The translations under genes and the position numbers were made by a program. Shown here piece after piece: positions 1-5,358 of a stretch of DNA of 5,358 bases (position 1 is the stretch's first letter; each line of letters begins with the position of its first letter). Source of the stretch: Rubrivivax sp. (GTDB taxonomy: Bacteria > Pseudomonadota > Gammaproteobacteria > Burkholderiales > Burkholderiaceae); the NCBI GenBank assembly GCA_004211235.1, contig SEEY01000314.1, positions 1-5,358 on the forward strand. Reading direction: 5' to 3'. Under the pieces are notes generated by a model, which saw only the letters and a list, made by a program, of their open reading frames with translations, ran no database searches and had not been told where the DNA came from.

Positions 1-73
1 CGCTCAGGGCGCCCGTGCCTTCGATGCGGAAACCGTTGGTTTCGCCGCTGGCAGCGGAGCGCAGCGTCAGCCG
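1..73 (-). other. Inverted fragment of fliD (central part), joined head-to-head to the rest of the gene
   Basis: Read on the minus strand from about 73 down to 1, the frame gives RLTLRSAASGETNGF followed by RIEGTGALS. This is the wording of the FliD segment that normally lies a few dozen residues before the INGI motif, typically of the form RLxLxSxxTGxxNGFxI. On the plus strand INGID starts right after the junction, so the two pieces are adjacent but in opposite orientation. The breakpoint cannot be placed exactly because bases 68-80 are a near-palindrome (CAGC, five GC bases, GCTG). Third-position GC richness does not discriminate, because both readings share the same wobble positions; the call rests on protein wording recognised by eye. 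It could be a true inversion or an assembly or amplification chimera. Confidence 0.65.
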
Positions 74-788
74 CGCGCTGATCAACGGCATCGACGTCAG
101 CTCCGAATCCAACTCCCTGCAGGAAGCCATCGACGGGCTGAACATCACGCTGCTCAAGACGACCAGCGTGCCCGCGAGCGTCGCCGTGACCCAGGACAAG
201 GATTCCATCAAGAAGCTCATCACCGACTTCACGACCGCCTACAACGCCGTCAACGCACTGCTGCGCGAGCAGACCAAGTACGACTCGGCCAGCAAGACCG
301 CCGGCACGCTGCAGGGCGACTCCACCGCGGTGGGCCTGCAGAGCCAGCTGCGCAGCATCATGGGCGGCACCACCTCGCTGGCCGGCAGCGTCAGCCGCCT
401 GGCGCAGATCGGCCTGGAACCGGGCACCGACGGCAACCTGACGACGTCCGACACCAAGCTGAACACCGCGCTGAGCAACCTGGACAACGTCAAGAAGCTC
501 TTCATGGGGCTGGACAGTACCAACGCCAGCAACAGCGGCTTCGCGCAACGCATCCGCGCCTACATCGACGGCGCGCTCGGCAGCGAAGGCCGCGTCACCA
601 GCAAGCAGGCCGGCCTGCAGAAGCTCATCGACAACAACAACAAGAGCATCGACAAGCTGGAAGACCGCGCCTCGCTGACGGAAACCCGGCTGCGCGCCCG
701 CTATACGGCGCTGGACACGCAGATGAGCAAGCTCAACGGCCTGTCCAGCTACGTGACGACGCAGATGACCAAGCTCAACAACCAGTGA
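3..788 (+). CDS. fliD: Flagellar filament cap protein FliD (hook-associated protein 2), C-terminal part, left-truncated and probably rearranged at its left end
   Basis: FliD caps the tip of the growing filament outside the cell and helps exported flagellin fold into place. The frame is open from base 3 to the TGA at 786-788. Convincing FliD sequence begins only near base 72, with RALINGIDVSSESN and then AIDGLNITLLKTT, a hallmark of the FliD C-terminal domain. Next come an FTTAYNAVNALL helix, the IGLEPGTDGNLTTSD segment, and a polar heptad-like tail (about the last 60 residues, from SKQAGLQKLI to KLNNQ) that forms the terminal coiled coil. About 238 residues match; the N-terminal half lies left of the window. 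The first 23 plus-strand codons (LRAPVPSMRKP...) do not look like FliD, and the reverse complement does (see the minus-strand entry). An in-frame GTG at 15 or ATG at 24 would be a false start. Identity of the C-terminal part is near certain; the state of the gene at its left end is not. Confidence 0.9.
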   Translation, partial: LRAPVPSMRKPLVSPLAAERSVSRALINGIDVSSESNSLQEAIDGLNITLLKTTSVPASVAVTQDKDSIKKLITDFTTAYNAVNALLREQTKYDSASKTAGTLQGDSTAVGLQSQLRSIMGGTTSLAGSVSRLAQIGLEPGTDGNLTTSDTKLNTALSNLDNVKKLFMGLDSTNASNSGFAQRIRAYIDGALGSEGRVTSKQAGLQKLIDNNNKSIDKLEDRASLTETRLRARYTALDTQMSKLNGLSSYVTTQMTKLNNQ

Positions 789-810
789 GCCGCGGCGACG
801 GCCCGGGCTG

Positions 811-840
811 ACGGCGACCGAAGGGTCGCCGTTCTCGTTT
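811..840 (+). terminator. Rho-independent terminator after fliD
   Basis: A perfect 9-bp stem (ACGGCGACC at 811-819, GGTCGCCGT at 824-832) closes a GAAG loop and is followed by the T-rich stretch TTCTCGTTT. It begins 22 bases after the fliD stop. It should end the fliD transcript and separate it from fliS, which has its own promoter candidate just downstream. Confidence 0.75.
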
Positions 841-893
841 CTGGCAAGCGAAAACTAGCGCACAGTTCGCCGGGAGTTCAGGGGAAGCGCCGC

Positions 894-921
894 TCAAGTT
901 CACCCCGCAGTAGGCCGAAAA
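894..921 (+). promoter_or_regulatory. Sigma-28 (FliA)-type promoter for fliS-fliT
   Basis: TCAAGTTC at 894-901 and GCCGAAAA at 914-921 resemble the FliA consensus elements TAAAGTTT and GCCGATAA. The 12-bp gap between them is one base longer than the usual 11. The start codon of fliS lies 33 bases past the -10 element, leaving a short leader. The site falls between the fliD terminator and fliS, as expected for a late (class 3) flagellar unit. The match is by eye; the -10 differs from consensus by one base. Confidence 0.7.
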
Positions 922-954
922 ACAGTCAACACGACGACACCTCCTGACGACACC

Positions 955-1401
955 ATGTACGGCAACATGTCTTCCCCCTTCGCAGCCCGCAACCAACGCG
1001 CCACCCTGTACGCCAAGGTCGGCCTGGAGACCGACGTCCAGGCCGCCAGCCCGCACCGCCTGGTCGCGATGCTCTTCGACGGCGTGTTCGACGCGCTGGC
1101 CCAGGCCACGCAGGCGATCCAGACCGGCAACATCGAGCTCAAGGGCCGCTCGCTGACCCGCGCGGTGCGCATCCTCGACGAGGGCCTGCGTGCCGGCCTG
1201 GACCTCTCCGCCGGCCAGCTCGCCACCGACCTGCGCGAACTCTACGGCTACGTCTGCATGCGCCTGACCCAGGCCAATCTGCGCAGCGACATCGCCGCCA
1301 TCGAGGAATGCCAGCGCCTGCTGGACCCGGTGCGTGATGCCTGGGCCGCTATCGGCCAGACGCCCGCCGCCGCCGGCGCACCGACCGCCCGCGCCGCATG
1401 A
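955..1401 (+). CDS. fliS: Flagellin export chaperone FliS
   Basis: FliS binds the disordered C-terminus of flagellin in the cytosol, stops it polymerising early and delivers it to the export gate (FlhA). The 148-residue product is near the usual family length. It shows the family signature in order: LYAKVGLETDVQAASPHRL (about 18-36), AMLFDGVFDAL (38-48), a helix with AVRILDEGLRAGLDLSAG (70-87), LATDLRELYGYVCMRL (89-104), and the last helix ending in LLDPVRDAWAAI (122-133). Together these give the FliS helical bundle. The last 15 residues are an Ala/Pro-rich tail. ATG at 955 is chosen as the first ATG after the promoter; ATG at 967 (Met5) is possible. No Shine-Dalgarno sequence is visible for either. 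The stop overlaps the fliT start by four bases. Confidence 0.95.
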   Translation: MYGNMSSPFAARNQRATLYAKVGLETDVQAASPHRLVAMLFDGVFDALAQATQAIQTGNIELKGRSLTRAVRILDEGLRAGLDLSAGQLATDLRELYGYVCMRLTQANLRSDIAAIEECQRLLDPVRDAWAAIGQTPAAAGAPTARAA

Positions 1402-1733
1402 GCCCCGTCCACGAATCCTCCGGTATCTCCGCAATGAACTCCGAACTGCTCAACTACTACGAAGCGATCGAGCAAGCCAGCGCCGACATGCTATCCGCCG
1501 CCCGCACCGGCAACTGGGACGAGGTCGTCAAGCTCGAAGGCGCCTGCGTGCTGCTGATCTCGCAGCTGAAGGCCGCCGCCCACCAGACCCAGCTCGCCTC
1601 GGGCGAGTCGCAGCTGAAGACGCGCATCATGCAGCGCATCCTGCTCAACGACGCCGAGATCCGCCACCTCGCGGAACCCTGGCTGGAAGACCTGGACCAC
1701 GTGCTGAAGGGCAGCAGCCGCTTGGTCCATTGA
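1398..1733 (+). CDS. fliT: Flagellar protein FliT, probable FliD chaperone
   Basis: FliT is a small helical cytosolic chaperone that binds FliD before export; in enterics it also restrains the master regulator FlhDC. The product is 111 residues and wholly helical in character. The typical FliT opening is LLNYYEAIEQASADMLSAAR (17-36), followed by GNWDEVVKLEGACVLLISQLK (38-58) and a C-terminal helix with RIMQRILLNDAEIRHL (76-91). It has no membrane segment. The ATG at 1398 overlaps the fliS stop (ATGA), suggesting translational coupling. The family match begins near Met13 (ATG at 1434), so a 99-residue product starting there is a real alternative. FliT proteins diverge strongly, so the call leans on position after fliS as well as sequence. 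Confidence 0.88.
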   Translation: MSPVHESSGISAMNSELLNYYEAIEQASADMLSAARTGNWDEVVKLEGACVLLISQLKAAAHQTQLASGESQLKTRIMQRILLNDAEIRHLAEPWLEDLDHVLKGSSRLVH

Positions 1734-1872
1734 GCCCCTCGTCCCCCAAGGGGACGGCGATGCTTGCGGCATTGAGCCGCAAGCACATCGCCAGTCGAGC
1801 CGGCTTGGGGCGGCCCGGCGCCCGGCCCCGAGACCCATACGCAAGTTCCGCCTCGCGCACTACCATCCCGGC
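1734..1872 (+). repeat. Intergenic stem-loop cluster between fliT and the brake gene
   Basis: This 139-bp spacer holds three consecutive stem-loops. The first is a 7-bp stem, CGTCCCC (1740-1746) with GGGGACG (1750-1756). The second pairs GGCGA TGCTTGCGGC (1756-1770) with GCCGCAAGCA (1776-1785) and, after a 2-base bulge, TCGCC (1788-1792). The third pairs CTTGGGG (1804-1810) with CCCCGAG (1826-1832), with one G-T pair. The first and third can also pair with each other (CCCCAAG 1744-1750 with 1804-1810). No T-run follows, so this is not a textbook rho-independent terminator. It may be a dispersed intergenic (REP-like) repeat, a transcript 3'-end stabiliser, or a factor-assisted terminator of fliS-fliT. 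No convincing promoter for the next gene is seen. Confidence 0.55.
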
Positions 1873-2604
1873 ATGACCGCTCCTGAAGCCGCTTCCGAGG
1901 AATTCCGTGTCATCGCGCCCGCCGAGGTCGCCGCCTACCTGCAGCAACTCCAGCGCGATGGCGCCACGGTGCTGCTGAGCGGGCCTCCCGGCCTTGCGCT
2001 GGCCAGCCACATCACCGCCCTGGACGCAGCCGCCGACGTGCTCGGCCTGGGTATCGGTGCCGACCCCGACGCCATCAGCCAGACGCTGGTGGCCGGCGGG
2101 GAGATCACCGCGGTGGCCTACCTCGGCGCCGTCAAGCTGCAGTTCGAACTGGAGGACGCCGTCCTCGTCAGCGGCGAGCAGGGCGCCGTGCTGCGCAGCA
2201 GCCTGCCCGAGCGGCTCTATCGCTTCCAGCGCCGCCAGGCCTTTCGCGTGCAGCCCTCCGGCAGCGTCTATCCACGCGTCGTACTGCCGGGCGCCGAGCA
2301 GCCCGGCCGCGCACTGCGCGTGCTGGACATCAGCATCGGCGGCCTGGCGCTCGCACTGCCGGCCGACTTCTCGCCGCTACCCGCAGGGCAGGTCGCGGCC
2401 GGCCTGGTGCTGGAGCTCGACCGCATCACCGCGCTGCGCGTGTCGCTGCTGCCTCACCACGCCAGTCCCATCGCCGGCGACTTGCACGGCATGCTGCAGC
2501 TGGGTTGCTCCTTCGTCGACCTCGATGCCGCCGCCAACCGGGCGCTGCAGGTCTATGTCGACCAGACGCAGAAGCGTCGACGCCTGCTGAAGCTGGACAC
2601 ATGA
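1873..2604 (+). CDS. ycgR: PilZ-domain flagellar brake protein, YcgR-like
   Basis: YcgR-family proteins bind cyclic di-GMP through a PilZ domain and then contact the flagellar motor, slowing rotation and swimming. The 243-residue product has the two-domain layout of the family. An N-terminal all-beta YcgR-type domain covers about 12-110. A C-terminal PilZ domain covers about 115-235 and contains both nucleotide-binding motifs: RxxxR at 121-125 (RQAFR) and DxSxxG at 152-157 (DISIGG). The protein is soluble, with no signal peptide or membrane segment. The tail is basic (KRRRLLK near 234-240). ATG at 1873 has no visible Shine-Dalgarno sequence. The position inside a flagellar locus supports a motor-brake role over cellulose or alginate PilZ functions. 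The stop overlaps the next start by ATGA. The cyclic di-GMP binding class is well supported; the exact motor partner is inference. Confidence 0.88.
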   Translation: MTAPEAASEEFRVIAPAEVAAYLQQLQRDGATVLLSGPPGLALASHITALDAAADVLGLGIGADPDAISQTLVAGGEITAVAYLGAVKLQFELEDAVLVSGEQGAVLRSSLPERLYRFQRRQAFRVQPSGSVYPRVVLPGAEQPGRALRVLDISIGGLALALPADFSPLPAGQVAAGLVLELDRITALRVSLLPHHASPIAGDLHGMLQLGCSFVDLDAAANRALQVYVDQTQKRRRLLKLDT

Positions 2605-3104
2605 ACGCAGCGCGTGGCGAGGCCCGGCGCCAGGGCTTCACATTGGTCGAGGTGGCCTTCGTGATGGTCATCCTCGCCATCGTGCTGTCCGCCGCGGTGC
2701 CCACGTACGCGAGTTATCTGGCTCGGCAGCGCCTGCGTCACGTAGCCGAACTGCTGGAGATGGACCTGCGCCGCGCCCGCCTGCTGAGCGTGGAGGAAGC
2801 ACGCAACATCCACGTCAGCTTCCAGAGCGGCGAACAGTGGTGCTGGGGCGCCAGCCGCCAGGCGCCGTGCGACTGCGCCACGGCCCTGCCCCGCTGCGAA
2901 CTCGGCGGCATCTCCTGGCGCGACCACAAGAGCACGCTGCTGCAGGCAGGCCAGGGCGTCACCTTCGAAGCCGGCAAGGGCCGGCCGCTGGGCTGGACAC
3001 GCATCGGCCTGTCCAACGACCGCAACCAGCAGCTGCACATCGACCTGAACCCGCTCGGCCGCCCGGCCATCTGCGGCACCGATGCCCGCAAAGGCAGCTG
3101 TTGA
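2601..3104 (+). CDS. GspH/FimT-type minor pseudopilin with class III signal
   Basis: GspH/FimT proteins are minor subunits at the tip of type II secretion pseudopili or type IV pili. They are inserted in the inner membrane and processed by prepilin peptidase (PilD). The 167-residue product has a short basic leader ending in Gly12, then the cleavage context G|FTLVEV with the conserved Glu at mature position 5. A hydrophobic helix spans about 13-35, and an amphipathic stretch with many Arg (ARQRLRH, LEMDLRRARLLS) follows. The globular C-terminal part has six cysteines (81, 90, 92, 99, 158, 167), suggesting disulphides in the periplasm. ATG at 2601 overlaps the brake-gene stop and gives a normal 12-residue leader. 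The same frame is open upstream to an ATG at 2505, but that would add 32 residues inside the brake gene. No other pilus or type II secretion gene is in view, so the system it serves is unknown. Confidence 0.85.
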   Translation: MNAARGEARRQGFTLVEVAFVMVILAIVLSAAVPTYASYLARQRLRHVAELLEMDLRRARLLSVEEARNIHVSFQSGEQWCWGASRQAPCDCATALPRCELGGISWRDHKSTLLQAGQGVTFEAGKGRPLGWTRIGLSNDRNQQLHIDLNPLGRPAICGTDARKGSC

Positions 3105-3114
3105 AAGTCGCCCC

Positions 3115-3241
3115 GATTTAGTGGGTCGATGGCCGTAGCGAGCGGGTGCAGGGTGTGCCGAGTAGCGCAGCCGTACACCCGTACGGCGAGCCACGCAGGC
3201 GCGCCATGCGCCCGCGCAGTAGGCCAGCGGCCCACTAAATC
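3115..3241. repeat. 127-bp inverted-repeat element between convergent genes
   Basis: The ends are GATTTAGTGGGTCGATGGCC (3115-3134) and its near reverse complement at 3222-3241: 18 of 20 positions pair normally, one is G-T and one mismatches. The outer 11 bp are perfect. Inside lies a 7-bp hairpin, GCCGTAC (3170-3176) with GTACGGC (3181-3187), and a competing GGGTGT (3151-3156) with ACACCC (3175-3180). The 8-bp palindrome GGCGCGCC is at 3198-3205. The right arm contains the last codons and stop of fliE, so the left arm is an inverted copy of that gene end. It may work as a bidirectional transcription barrier for the two converging genes, or be a miniature or REP-like repeat. It encodes no protein that I recognise. 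Confidence 0.6.
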
Positions 3242-3561
3242 TGCATGTTCATGATCTCGGAGTAGGCCGAGACAAGGCGGTTGCGCACCTGCAGCGTCGC
3301 CTGGAACCCGATCTGCGCCTTCTGCATCGACACCATCGTCTCTTCGAGGCTGACGGTCGGGTTGTCGAGCTGGACTTCCCGCTGCAGCCGGCTCGCCTCG
3401 TTTTGCTGGGCGCTGACGCCCTTGAGCGCCTGCGTCATCGCGTCGCCGAAACTGGCGCCGGACGTGGCCGCCGGCTTGGCCGACAGCGGAGTGCCGTTCA
3501 CCGCCAGGCCCGCTCGGGCGGCGGCCTGGGCGAAGTCGAAGGGGCGCAGCTTCATGTCCAT
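3235..3561 (-). CDS. fliE: Flagellar hook-basal body protein FliE
   Basis: FliE is the exported periplasmic adaptor between the MS ring (FliF) and the proximal rod (FlgB and partners), and one of the first export substrates. The 108-residue product is of normal family length. It has a variable Ala-rich N-terminal third, then FGDAMTQALKGVSAQQNEAS (38-57). The strongly conserved C-terminus follows: SLEETMVSMQKAQIGFQATL (71-90) and QVRNRLVSAYSEIMNMQI (91-108). There is no cleavable signal, as expected for flagellar export. ATG at 3561 is chosen; ATG at 3555 (Met3) is equally possible because neither has a Shine-Dalgarno sequence. The frame stays open upstream to 3873, but that extension is Arg-rich, overlaps fliF in antisense and is not FliE. 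The gene is transcribed away from fliF, the separate arrangement also known from enterics. Confidence 0.95.
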   Translation of the reverse strand: MDMKLRPFDFAQAAARAGLAVNGTPLSAKPAATSGASFGDAMTQALKGVSAQQNEASRLQREVQLDNPTVSLEETMVSMQKAQIGFQATLQVRNRLVSAYSEIMNMQI

Positions 3562-3709
3562 GGGTCGGAACTTTGGCAGCAAGTCACAGCGCCGAAGCAC
3601 CGAGATGGCGGGGTGGGGTCGGCCACTTCGGCGCTTTCTTGAGGGGGTGCGGCCCGAATAATTTGCGCCATCGGTCGATCCCCGACCTCTCCTGCTGTCA
3701 CGCCCCTCG
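3562..3709. promoter_or_regulatory. Divergent fliE-fliF intergenic control region
   Basis: This 148-bp region must hold the promoters of both basal-body units. Two things stand out. One is a perfect 10-bp inverted repeat, AGCGCCGAAG (3588-3597) with CTTCGGCGCT (3626-3635), with a nested CCGA/TCGG pair inside its 28-base spacer. The other is the only AT-rich patch, GAATAATTT (3656-3664). On the minus strand that patch reads ATGGCGCAAATTATTCG (3671-3655), which resembles one half-site of the FlhDC box (AAYGSNNNAAATARCG) in its left part only. I see no convincing sigma-54 site (GG and GC at the right spacing) and no good sigma-70 pair. Regulation by FlhDC would fit an early flagellar operon in Burkholderiales but is inference. 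Confidence 0.45.
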
Positions 3710-5358
3710 ATGGACAACGCCCTGAGCGCCCCTGCTGCTGCCGCCCCGGTCATGCTCACGCCGATCGACGGCCAGCCCAACTTCGTCCAGCGCCTGAACG
3801 GCCTGCCGCTGCGCAGCAAGGTGACGATGGGCGCCGGCCTGCTGGCGCTGGCCGGCGCCGTGCTGGCCATCACGCTGTGGTCATCCCAGGGCGACTACCG
3901 GCCGCTGTACAGCGGCCTGGCCGACAAGGACGGCGGCGAGATCATCGGCGCGCTCTCTGCGCTGCAGGTGCCCTACAAGCACGAGGCGGGCGGCACCATC
4001 CTCGTGCCGGCCGGCCAGGTCTACGAACTGCGCATGAAGCTGGCCGCGCAGGGCCTGCCGAAGTCAGGTGGCGGCGCCGGCGGCAATGCGCCGGGCTTCG
4101 AGCTGATGGACAAGTCCTCCATCGGCCAGACCCAGTTCGCCGAACGCATGAACTTCCAGCGCGGCCTGCAGGGCGAGCTGGCCCGCACGATCACCTCCAT
4201 GCCCGACGTGGCCGATGCCCGCGTGCACCTGGCCATCCCACAGCAGAACGGCTTCTTCCGCGAGCAGCAAAAGCCCAGCGCCAGCGTCTTCCTGACGATG
4301 CGAGGCGGCCGCACGCTGGACCGCAACCAGATCGCCAGCATCGTCCACCTCGTCTCGAACGCGGTGCCCGAGCTGCACCCGAAGGCGGTCAGCGTGTCCG
4401 ACCAGACCGGCACGCTGTCGCAGAGCGGCGCCGATCCCGTCACCGGCCTGGACACCCAGCAGCTGCAATACAAGCAGCAGGTCGAGGCCGGCTACAACAA
4501 GCGCATCTTCGAGCTGCTGGAGCCGGTCGTCGGCCGCGACAACCTGCGCGCCACCGTCACCGCCGACGTCGACTTCTCGCAGACCGAGGCGACCGCCGAG
4601 GAATACCGGCCCAACCAGGGCGCGAACGCCCAGGCCGCCGTGCGCTCCAGCCAGAGCAACGAGTCCAACAACGCCAATGCCGGCCTGCCCACCGGCGTGC
4701 CCGGTGCGGCCACCAACCAGCCGCCCGTGCCGGCCACGGCACCGGTCAACGGCGCCAGCGCGCCGCTGCAGGCCGCGCAAGGCGGAGCAGGCAACGGCAA
4801 CAGCCGCCGCGAGCAGGTCACCAACTACGAGCTGGACAAAACGGTGCGCGTCACGCGCGGCTCGGTGGGCAACGTCAAGCGACTGAATGCGGCCATCGTC
4901 GTCAACCACCGCACCATCACCGATGCCAAGGGCAAGACGACGCAGCAGCCGGTGTCGGCCGACGAGATCACACGCCTGACCGACCTCGTCAAGGAAGCCA
5001 TGGGTTTCAGCGCCGAGCGGGGCGACTCCGTCAAGGTCATCAGCGCGCCTTTCGTCGTCGACAAGGTCGAGCCGACCGACGTGCCGATGTGGAAGCAGCC
5101 CTGGCTGCTGGACATCGCCCGCAGCGCCATCGTGCCGCTGGCCTTCGTCGCCATCGCGCTGATCGCCGTGTTCGGCATGATCCGCCCCGCCATCAAGGCC
5201 GCCGCGCCGCTGCCGCCGCCCGAGAAGACCGAGACGGTCGACGAAGTGGTGGATGACACTGAACTGCTGCCGGGCGGCAATGGCATGCCGAAGCTCGAAG
5301 CGCCACTCCATAACGAAAAGCTCGACCGGGCCCGCAGCCTGGCGCGCGACAATCCGGT
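3710..5358 (+). CDS. fliF: Flagellar MS-ring protein FliF, right-truncated by window edge
   Basis: FliF assembles the MS ring in the inner membrane, the base on which the export gate, the rod and the C ring (through FliG) are built. The frame from ATG 3710 (MDNALSAPAAA) is open for 549 codons to the window edge. A first transmembrane helix lies at about 39-58 (GAGLLALAGAVLAITLW). The first ring-building motif domain covers about 60-120 (DYRPLYSGL onward). The second covers about 142-230 (ERMNFQRGLQGELARTI, DARVHLAIP). The third, with the beta-collar, covers about 231-450 and has the family's long low-complexity Asn/Gln/Ala/Pro insert at 300-365, including GVPGAATNQPP. A second transmembrane helix is at about 472-490 (AIVPLAFVAIALIAVFGMI). 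The acidic cytoplasmic tail leads to RARSLARDNP, just before the FliG-binding end; roughly 15-20 residues are missing. No Shine-Dalgarno sequence is visible. No frameshift or key loss is seen. Confidence 0.97.
   Translation, partial: MDNALSAPAAAAPVMLTPIDGQPNFVQRLNGLPLRSKVTMGAGLLALAGAVLAITLWSSQGDYRPLYSGLADKDGGEIIGALSALQVPYKHEAGGTILVPAGQVYELRMKLAAQGLPKSGGGAGGNAPGFELMDKSSIGQTQFAERMNFQRGLQGELARTITSMPDVADARVHLAIPQQNGFFREQQKPSASVFLTMRGGRTLDRNQIASIVHLVSNAVPELHPKAVSVSDQTGTLSQSGADPVTGLDTQQLQYKQQVEAGYNKRIFELLEPVVGRDNLRATVTADVDFSQTEATAEEYRPNQGANAQAAVRSSQSNESNNANAGLPTGVPGAATNQPPVPATAPVNGASAPLQAAQGGAGNGNSRREQVTNYELDKTVRVTRGSVGNVKRLNAAIVVNHRTITDAKGKTTQQPVSADEITRLTDLVKEAMGFSAERGDSVKVISAPFVVDKVEPTDVPMWKQPWLLDIARSAIVPLAFVAIALIAVFGMIRPAIKAAAPLPPPEKTETVDEVVDDTELLPGGNGMPKLEAPLHNEKLDRARSLARDNP

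Noticed and set aside
775..1434. Minus-strand open frame opposite fliS
   Set aside because: The plus strand encodes a clear FliS with a promoter; the antisense product has no recognisable family and spans the terminator.
1841..1868. FliA-like -35 (GCAAGTTC) ahead of the brake gene
   Set aside because: No GCCGATAA-like -10 follows at 10-12 bases; the sequence there is TACCATCC.
2505..2600. Upstream extension of the pseudopilin gene to an earlier ATG
   Set aside because: It would give a 44-residue leader before the prepilin cleavage site and lies wholly within the brake gene; ATG 2601 gives a normal 12-residue leader.
2553..3235. Minus-strand open frames across the pseudopilin gene and the inverted-repeat element
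   Set aside because: Products have no recognisable domain and are explained by the low stop density of GC-rich DNA opposite a well-supported plus-strand gene.
3645..3672. Sigma-54 promoter candidate (GCGGCCC with TTGCG) before fliF, or TGGCGC with ATTC before fliE
   Set aside because: In the first the GG and GC are 12 bases apart instead of 10; in the second the -12 GC is missing.
3562..3873. N-terminal extension of FliE to 3873
   Set aside because: The added 104 residues are Arg-rich, unlike any FliE, and run antisense through the start of fliF.
3877..5256. Plus-strand open frame of about 459 codons
   Set aside because: It is a frame-shifted shadow of fliF (which reads in the frame of 3710), with an Arg/Pro/Ala-rich composition typical of out-of-frame GC-rich coding DNA.
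4064..5311. Long minus-strand open frame (about 415 codons) opposite fliF
   Set aside because: It is the mirror frame of fliF in GC-rich DNA. Its product is a low-complexity Gly/Ala/Arg/Asp-rich string with no domain, while the plus strand gives an intact FliF.

Overview
The window is a chromosomal flagellar locus from a GC-rich (roughly two thirds G+C) betaproteobacterium. The gene content and protein wording (FliS, FliT, a YcgR-type flagellar brake, FliE divergent from FliF) point to Burkholderiales, perhaps the Leptothrix/Rubrivivax/Ideonella group; that genus-level placement is inference. No rRNA, tRNA, CRISPR or transposase gene is visible. Layout: the 3' half of fliD (filament cap) enters from the left and ends at 788, followed by a strong hairpin terminator. 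A sigma-28 (FliA)-type promoter at 894-921 then precedes fliS (955-1401), which overlaps fliT (1398-1733) by ATGA. A 139-bp spacer full of stem-loops separates fliT from a PilZ-domain flagellar brake gene (1873-2604). That gene overlaps, again by ATGA, a short gene for a GspH/FimT-type pseudopilin (2601-3104). A 127-bp element bounded by 20-bp near-perfect inverted repeats lies between the pseudopilin gene and the convergent fliE (minus strand, 3561-3235). fliE is divergent from fliF (from 3710, running off the right edge about 15-20 codons before its expected end). How the genes work together: FliF forms the MS ring in the inner membrane, and FliE joins it to the rod. FliD caps the growing filament, while FliS and FliT are the cytosolic chaperones of flagellin and of FliD. 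The PilZ protein probably reads cyclic di-GMP and slows the motor. The pseudopilin is the odd member, being a type IV pilus or type II secretion part translationally coupled to the brake gene. The main oddity is at the extreme left. Bases 1 to about 73 do not read as FliD on the plus strand, but their reverse complement does. Both arms run N-to-C away from a junction in a GC-rich palindromic patch at about 68-77. This is either a small in-gene inversion or a fold-back assembly/amplification chimera; the window alone cannot decide.
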